DNA of 64,000 nucleotides from Hassallia sp050875635 (GTDB lineage: Bacteria; Cyanobacteriota; Cyanobacteriia; Cyanobacteriales; Nostocaceae): NCBI RefSeq assembly GCF_050875635.1, contig NZ_JBPAOH010000002.1:79226-143225 (forward strand), read 5' to 3'. The notes below the pieces were generated by a model, which made no database searches, had not been told where the DNA came from, and saw only the letters and a list, made by a program, of their open reading frames with translations. The position numbers and the translations under genes are program-made. Shown piece by piece: positions 59,545 to 64,000 of the stretch. Numbering within the stretch: position 1 is the first letter of the stretch; each line of letters starts with the position of its first letter.

Positions 59545-61866
59545 CTAGGATGCGCGTATTCTTTCTAAGCTAAATGCGGCTGCACCAAAGGTAATTAGCA
59601 AGACTCCTAAAGCCTGAACGATTGATAAGGTTTCCTGAATAATTAAGCCGGCGAAAATCACGGTTAAAACTGGGACACTGGCTCCGAATATCGCTGCACG
59701 GGTTGCACTAACTTTGCTAATTCCCACGTTATTTAACACATAAGATGCCAAAGTCATTACACCCAAGATAAAAGCGCTTAAGATAAGTTCTAATAAGCGA
59801 TTGGGATCAACTATCAAACTTGAGCTAGTTGGTAAAGGCAACATCAAACCGATGAAGCACAAACATAGCATAGTAGCGAAGTTAATTAAAGTAAATGTGA
59901 CAGGATGCAATTTAGCAGCACAAATCCGCGTCAGAATTACGTAAATAGCGAAACTGACTCCTGAAGCGATCGCACTGATACTTCCTACATAGTTATTACC
60001 AATACCGACTTGAGCTGACCCACCCAACATCAACAATTCACCGAGAAAAATCACGGCGATCGCACCAATACGAACTAATGTTGGTTGATCGCCAAACATA
60101 AACCAAGATAATAGTCCGCTAATCATCGGATAAATAAAGAAAAGCGCGATCGCCATCCCCGTTGGTACTTGTCCAATCGCCAAGTATATCAGCAACTGAG
60201 ACAAAAACAAAAAGCATCCACTCACAACCGACAATATCAACACCTGTCGCGTACTTGCTTTCGAGGGAGTTGGATTTCCCCGTACTGAGCCAGCCAAGGA
60301 ATGTAAATCTTGCCACACTCGCTGATGCATCATCGGCGCTAAAACTAACATTAGCGGTACAACCACCATCATCCTCAGCATCAAAATTAACAGAGAATTT
60401 CCCAACGTCGGCGATATCAACTGCTCAACTTGAAACGCACCTAAAATTAGGGAATTTGGCTGAAAAATTGCCTTAATAGCGACGTTGTAAAGCGACGACA
60501 ACACCGTTGACAATACAATCAGCAATAAACCCATTTGCATGGGCGATAAGCCTCCAGCGCCACCAGAGGGTCGTTGTGGCTGACGAGAAGGAGATGGTGT
60601 AGTTTCGCTCAGTTCCCTAGAAAGAACAGAAATAGGCTCTTTCGGGTCTTTTTTCACCTCTTTTGGCTTTACCTTGATTTCTGGCGGAGGGGATGGGGGT
60701 AATGTAGCGTCGCTTAGTTCCCTGGAAAGAACAGAAATAGGCTCTTTCGGGTCTTTTTTCACCTCTGGTGGCTTTGCCTTAGTGTTATTTGATGCCGGCA
60801 AAGAAGACTGAGATAATGTAGTTCCCTTGCTCGATGTTTCTTTGGGAACAGAAGTTGGTTCGGCAGGTTTCTTAACCTCTGACACCGGCAAAGAAGACCC
60901 AGATAATGTAGTTCCGTTGCTCGATGTTTCCGATTGAATAACAGAAGTTGGTTCAACGGCAGGTTTTTTGACTTCTTTGGCTGGTACAGAAGACGCAGAT
61001 AATGTAGTTCCGTTTCTCGATGTTTCCGATTGAATAACAGAAGTTGGCTCAACGGTGGGTTTTTTGACTTCTTTTTCTGGTACAGAAGATACAGATAATG
61101 TAGTTCCGTTGGTCGATGTTTCTTTAGGAATAACAGAAAGTGGTTCGGCGGGTTTTTTGACTTCTTTGGCTGGAGAAGTGTTTATGACATTTTGCTGTTT
61201 TTGCTCAGAAACTGTCAACTCAACAGACTTCGTTGGGGTAACTGGTGTAATTAAACTTTTTTTTTCCAGTTCCTTGTTAAGCCGATTGGTTAATTCTGCC
61301 AACATCGCTTCCCCTTGCTGCTGTCGGCTTTGCATCCGAGACAACTGTTGAGAAATACCACTTTGATGGTTATTTAACTCTTGTTGGAGTAACTTCAAGG
61401 TGATAGTTAGGGTATCATCTAGACTGCCAATCAGTTGCTCAGTATTTTTATTAATTTCTGTAACAATATTACTGTTAGCCTCATGTGACGCGATACCTGC
61501 GGCGATCGCATTTCCTTGGTTTAAATCGCGCTCGATTGCTTGATTAGCTAAAGCCGAAAGCGAAGATTGTAATTGAGAAGATATATGATTTGCTAAAACT
61601 TGCGCCAATTGACGCACCAAAGCTTGTTGTTCAGTTATTTGCTTGGTCTGTTGTAGCTGTTCTTTTTCGGTTTGCAGCCGTTTAATCTCATCAGCTAGAT
61701 GTTTTTTGTCTGACTCCAGCCTATTTATATCTTCTTGTAAGGATTTGAGCATATTCTGCTGGAGGCTTTGCAAATCCTCAACTACACCCCACAAGGCAGT
61801 TTCTGCTGCCCTAGATATTTCGCCTCTTGCACGCGGGTTTTCTGGTCGGTTCTCAAATCGCCCCAT
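59545..61866 (-). CDS. coiled-coil + EamA/DMT transporter fusion
   Basis: A 773-residue protein. Residues about 25-95 are a strong coiled coil (LQEDINRLESDKKHLADEIK, split), continuing helical to about 215. Residues 235-440 are a Ser/Thr/Pro/Lys-rich region with four or five copies of a unit of about 33 residues (KEVKKPAVEPTSVIQSETS) and two copies of KKDPKEPISVLSREL. From about 455 a ten-helix EamA domain runs to the end (AIYVILTRI, AIFGASVPVLTVIFAGLI). Plain EamA proteins have about 300 residues, so about 450 extra N-terminal residues are fused to the transporter and are predicted cytoplasmic. It lies upstream of hetR on the same strand, 713 bp away. Function and substrate are unknown. Confidence 0.87.
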   Translation of the reverse strand: MGRFENRPENPRARGEISRAAETALWGVVEDLQSLQQNMLKSLQEDINRLESDKKHLADEIKRLQTEKEQLQQTKQITEQQALVRQLAQVLANHISSQLQSSLSALANQAIERDLNQGNAIAAGIASHEANSNIVTEINKNTEQLIGSLDDTLTITLKLLQQELNNHQSGISQQLSRMQSRQQQGEAMLAELTNRLNKELEKKSLITPVTPTKSVELTVSEQKQQNVINTSPAKEVKKPAEPLSVIPKETSTNGTTLSVSSVPEKEVKKPTVEPTSVIQSETSRNGTTLSASSVPAKEVKKPAVEPTSVIQSETSSNGTTLSGSSLPVSEVKKPAEPTSVPKETSSKGTTLSQSSLPASNNTKAKPPEVKKDPKEPISVLSRELSDATLPPSPPPEIKVKPKEVKKDPKEPISVLSRELSETTPSPSRQPQRPSGGAGGLSPMQMGLLLIVLSTVLSSLYNVAIKAIFQPNSLILGAFQVEQLISPTLGNSLLILMLRMMVVVPLMLVLAPMMHQRVWQDLHSLAGSVRGNPTPSKASTRQVLILSVVSGCFLFLSQLLIYLAIGQVPTGMAIALFFIYPMISGLLSWFMFGDQPTLVRIGAIAVIFLGELLMLGGSAQVGIGNNYVGSISAIASGVSFAIYVILTRICAAKLHPVTFTLINFATMLCLCFIGLMLPLPTSSSLIVDPNRLLELILSAFILGVMTLASYVLNNVGISKVSATRAAIFGASVPVLTVIFAGLIIQETLSIVQALGVLLITFGAAAFSLERIRAS

Positions 61867-62552
61867 TAGTCTTTAACCTCTGACCCCTTGACGATAATGC
61901 AGCTTTTTGTGGAATTCCTCAGCACTCATATTATTCCCTGTATTTTGTCAGATAAACTAAAAATTTTAACAGGACTTATGCGTTTTAACTTAATTTTGTG
62001 ATGCTCAACACAGCAAACCGCAAACCGGATAATTTGCCCTACTGTTTTGACATTTAATACACGAGATTCCCATTAATTGGTGCATCACAGACTACTATTC
62101 TGTAAGTTCTATTGAAATCAGCTAGTTTCAAGTGATATTTTTATCCGGAAAAAAATATCATCAAAAATAGATATCTATTCTTTTAGCGGCAATAGCAATT
62201 ATCAATGACTTACGGATTTCTGCGTTTTTTACGTTTGGCTTAATGCAATTGTCGAAATTCTCAAACCTATCTGTAAATTTATGTAGAATGTCAATTGCGT
62301 TACACCTTTCATCCCAAATCTGGATGAAAATATTCTTTGGTGGGAATAAAAATATCCCCTTTGCCTGAAAATCATTTTACTGAATTAAAAGCCTTTGTGC
62401 CAAATGCCCTGCTTTGGATGTGGGGGAGTGGGGGAGTGGGGGAGTGGGAGAGGGGGGGACAAGGAGACAAGGAGACAAGGAGAATTCAAAATTTAATACT
62501 CTCCCCCTCTCCTTGTCCCCCCCTCTCCCCATCCCCCCCTCTCCCCATCTCC
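61867..62552. other. gene-free stretch with G-rich array
   Basis: No gene supported in these 686 bp between two minus-strand genes. At 62416-62560 lies an array of GGGGGAGTGG and GACAAGGA units, then CCCCTCTCC units complementary to it. The rest is AT-rich. A short frame across the array is translated low-complexity DNA. Confidence 0.6.
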
Positions 62553-63971
62553 CTACCAGAACTTAGCACTCAGCAGTGTAAAGATGGCAGCGCTGAGGGC
62601 TGCGCTGAGGGGGACTGTGATTAGCCATGCACCGGCGATTCCTTTGAGAGTTTGAAATTGAATCGACTTGAGATTTTGTACTAGTCCGATGCCAACCACG
62701 CCGCCAACGAGGGCATGGGAGGTGGAAACGGGTAAACCCAACCGGGAGGCTAGCAGGATGGTGGTGGCTGTAGCGAGTTCGGCGCAGAATCCGCTACTAG
62801 GTTGTAGGGAAATGATGCTTTCGCCAATAGTAGCGATAACTTTTTTGCCCCAAATCGCTAAACCAGCGACAATACCAACACCGCCAAGTATTAAAATCCA
62901 GATGGGGATCGTAATGCCATTTATTGGAACTGTGCCAGTAGTATTAATGTAAACGATCGCTGCCATTGGTGCGATCGCATTCCCCACATCATTAGAACCA
63001 TGAGCAAATGCCACAAAGCAAGCGCTCAAAAGTTGAAATTTACCGAATAAGCGTTCGATGGGATTGGGGAGTGGGGAATAGGGAGTAGGGAGTGGGGAAT
63101 GGGGAGTGGGGAGTGGGGAATGGGTAATGGGTAATCGGGAATGGGTAATGGGTAATGGGTAATCGGGAAAAGATTCTTCCTTGTCCTCCTTGTCCTCCTT
63201 GTCCCCTTGTCCCCCTGCCCCCTTGTCCCCTTGTCCCCTTGTCTCCCTGTCTCCCTTGTCCTCCAATTCTCGTAAGCTATAGAAAGTCAGTCCCACTGCT
63301 GCTACAGCACCTGTGAAAATTGGCATGTCGTGGGCAGGTATATTTAAATTAAATTGCTCAATTAAAAAATTTGTCAGAGGTTGACTCAAAGAGGGTAGGA
63401 CAATTACTCCAAATATCCCCAGCAGCAATGCACTCAACCAAGGAATCCATTCTTTTAACTGCGCTATCTGATTAGGTTGATCCAAAATCCAGCGCTTGAT
63501 TTGACTGTAAAATAAAGCGGCGATCGCACCACTTATCAGAGGGGTGACAATCCAACCAAGGGTAATTAACTTAATTGAAGACCAATCAATCGCGTTAACT
63601 CCTAAAGCTACCCAACTAAATCCAGCGATCGCACCAACAACCGCATGAGAAGAAGATACAGGTAAACCGCGTGAGGTGGCAATTTGCAACCACACCCCAG
63701 ACGCGATTAATACCGTCACCATCCCAGTTAAAAGCATTTGCGGTGCAGCGACAAATAAAGCGGGATTGGCGATTTTCGTTGCCAGTGTTTCTGATACCTC
63801 TTGCCCAAACAATACAGCACCCGTAAACTCTAAGACCCCAGCAATTATCAAAGCCTGTCTTAGGGTAACAGCTTTGGAACCTACAGAAGTTCCCATCGCG
63901 TTAGCAACATCATTTGCTCCCAAGTTGAAAGCAACGTATAAAGCTAGTAGGGTGACGAAAATTGTAAGCAT
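62553..63971 (-). CDS. PiT-family inorganic phosphate transporter
   Basis: A 472-residue membrane protein with ten or more helices. It carries both PiT signatures: FNLGANDVANAMGTSVGSKA near residue 16 and AHGSNDVGNAIAPMAAI near 325. The two SSSHA/STSHA helices (LPVSSSHAVVG, LPVSTSHALVG) are also present. PiT proteins import phosphate, usually as a metal-phosphate complex, using the proton or sodium gradient. A loop of about 65 residues at about 236-302, between the two halves, is translated low-complexity DNA (DKGDRETRGQGDKG, then LPITHSPLPTPHS). It probably sits in the cytoplasm and does not break the fold. The start ATG 63971 fits the family. Confidence 0.93.
   Translation of the reverse strand: MLTIFVTLLALYVAFNLGANDVANAMGTSVGSKAVTLRQALIIAGVLEFTGAVLFGQEVSETLATKIANPALFVAAPQMLLTGMVTVLIASGVWLQIATSRGLPVSSSHAVVGAIAGFSWVALGVNAIDWSSIKLITLGWIVTPLISGAIAALFYSQIKRWILDQPNQIAQLKEWIPWLSALLLGIFGVIVLPSLSQPLTNFLIEQFNLNIPAHDMPIFTGAVAAVGLTFYSLRELEDKGDRETRGQGDKGAGGQGDKEDKEDKEESFPDYPLPITHSRLPITHSPLPTPHSPLPTPYSPLPNPIERLFGKFQLLSACFVAFAHGSNDVGNAIAPMAAIVYINTTGTVPINGITIPIWILILGGVGIVAGLAIWGKKVIATIGESIISLQPSSGFCAELATATTILLASRLGLPVSTSHALVGGVVGIGLVQNLKSIQFQTLKGIAGAWLITVPLSAALSAAIFTLLSAKFW
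63060..63262 (-). repeat. low-complexity arrays inside the PiT gene
   Basis: GGGGAGTGGGGAATGGG and GGGTAATGGGTAATCGG heptamers (63066-63170), then CTTGTCCCC units (63178-63262). They are the same kind as the intergenic arrays at 16136 and 62416. Here they are kept in frame in the central loop. Confidence 0.92.
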
Positions 63972-64000
63972 TTGGGTGGGGGAGGGGGAGAGGGGGGAGG

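Noticed and set aside
62337..62624. Plus-strand frame of 95 codons before the PiT gene end
   Set aside because: Most of it is translated GGGGAGTGG/GACAAGG array and it overlaps the PiT coding region on the other strand.

Overview
The window is chromosomal DNA of a filamentous, very probably heterocyst-forming cyanobacterium (Nostocales type). The main evidence is a full-length hetR gene (57932-58831, minus) with all the diagnostic HetR residues, abundant GCGATCGC (HIP1) octamers, several families of small palindromic repeats, and 7-bp or 15-bp low-complexity arrays typical of Nostoc-like genomes. Housekeeping genes (ligA, truB, moaA, rpsD) place the window on the main chromosome.

Layout. 1-6.9 kb: a plus-strand type IV secretion (VirB/Trb-like) cluster: the end of a VirB4-like ATPase, then VirB5-, VirB6-, two VirB8-, VirB10- and VirB9-like genes. 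7.3-13.7 kb: one giant minus-strand signalling gene (Ser/Thr kinase, AAA ATPase, long helical region, GAF, PAS, GGDEF, EAL). 14.1-18.5 kb: a minus-strand sugar ABC transporter operon (binding protein, two permeases, ATPase). 19-25.4 kb: an Rrf2 regulator, a membrane fatty-acid-hydroxylase-like protein, a methyltransferase, two tandem EamA exporters, a chromate transporter and two small unknown genes. 25.6-32.8 kb: four sensory genes, one of which seems to have lost its kinase core. 33-43.8 kb: ligA, a long di-haem peroxidase, a 19-residue-repeat protein, an Eis-like acetyltransferase, an EamA exporter, a DUF1400-type hydrolase and truB. 44-47 kb: a TonB-dependent receptor, an unknown small protein and a HugZ-like haem protein, read here as a haem uptake group. 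47-54.5 kb: an Rpn/DUF4351-type gene, a 21-bp tandem array, a secreted TPR-CHAT protease paired with a secreted trypsin-like protease, and a decayed IS982 copy with intact ends and target duplication. 55-64 kb: moaA, rpsD, a Cys-patterned secreted protein, hetR, a coiled-coil/EamA fusion and a PiT phosphate transporter.

A theme of the window is repeats. Small inverted-repeat elements occupy most intergenic gaps. Low-complexity arrays of the same kind are also found in frame inside three coding regions (kinase linker, histidine-kinase ATPase domain, PiT central loop). The most interesting candidates for undescribed biology are the CHAT/trypsin protease pair, the DIDGxRPI repeat protein, the coiled-coil/EamA fusion and Cys-repeat protein beside hetR, the kinase-less Cache sensor, and the T4SS-like cluster.
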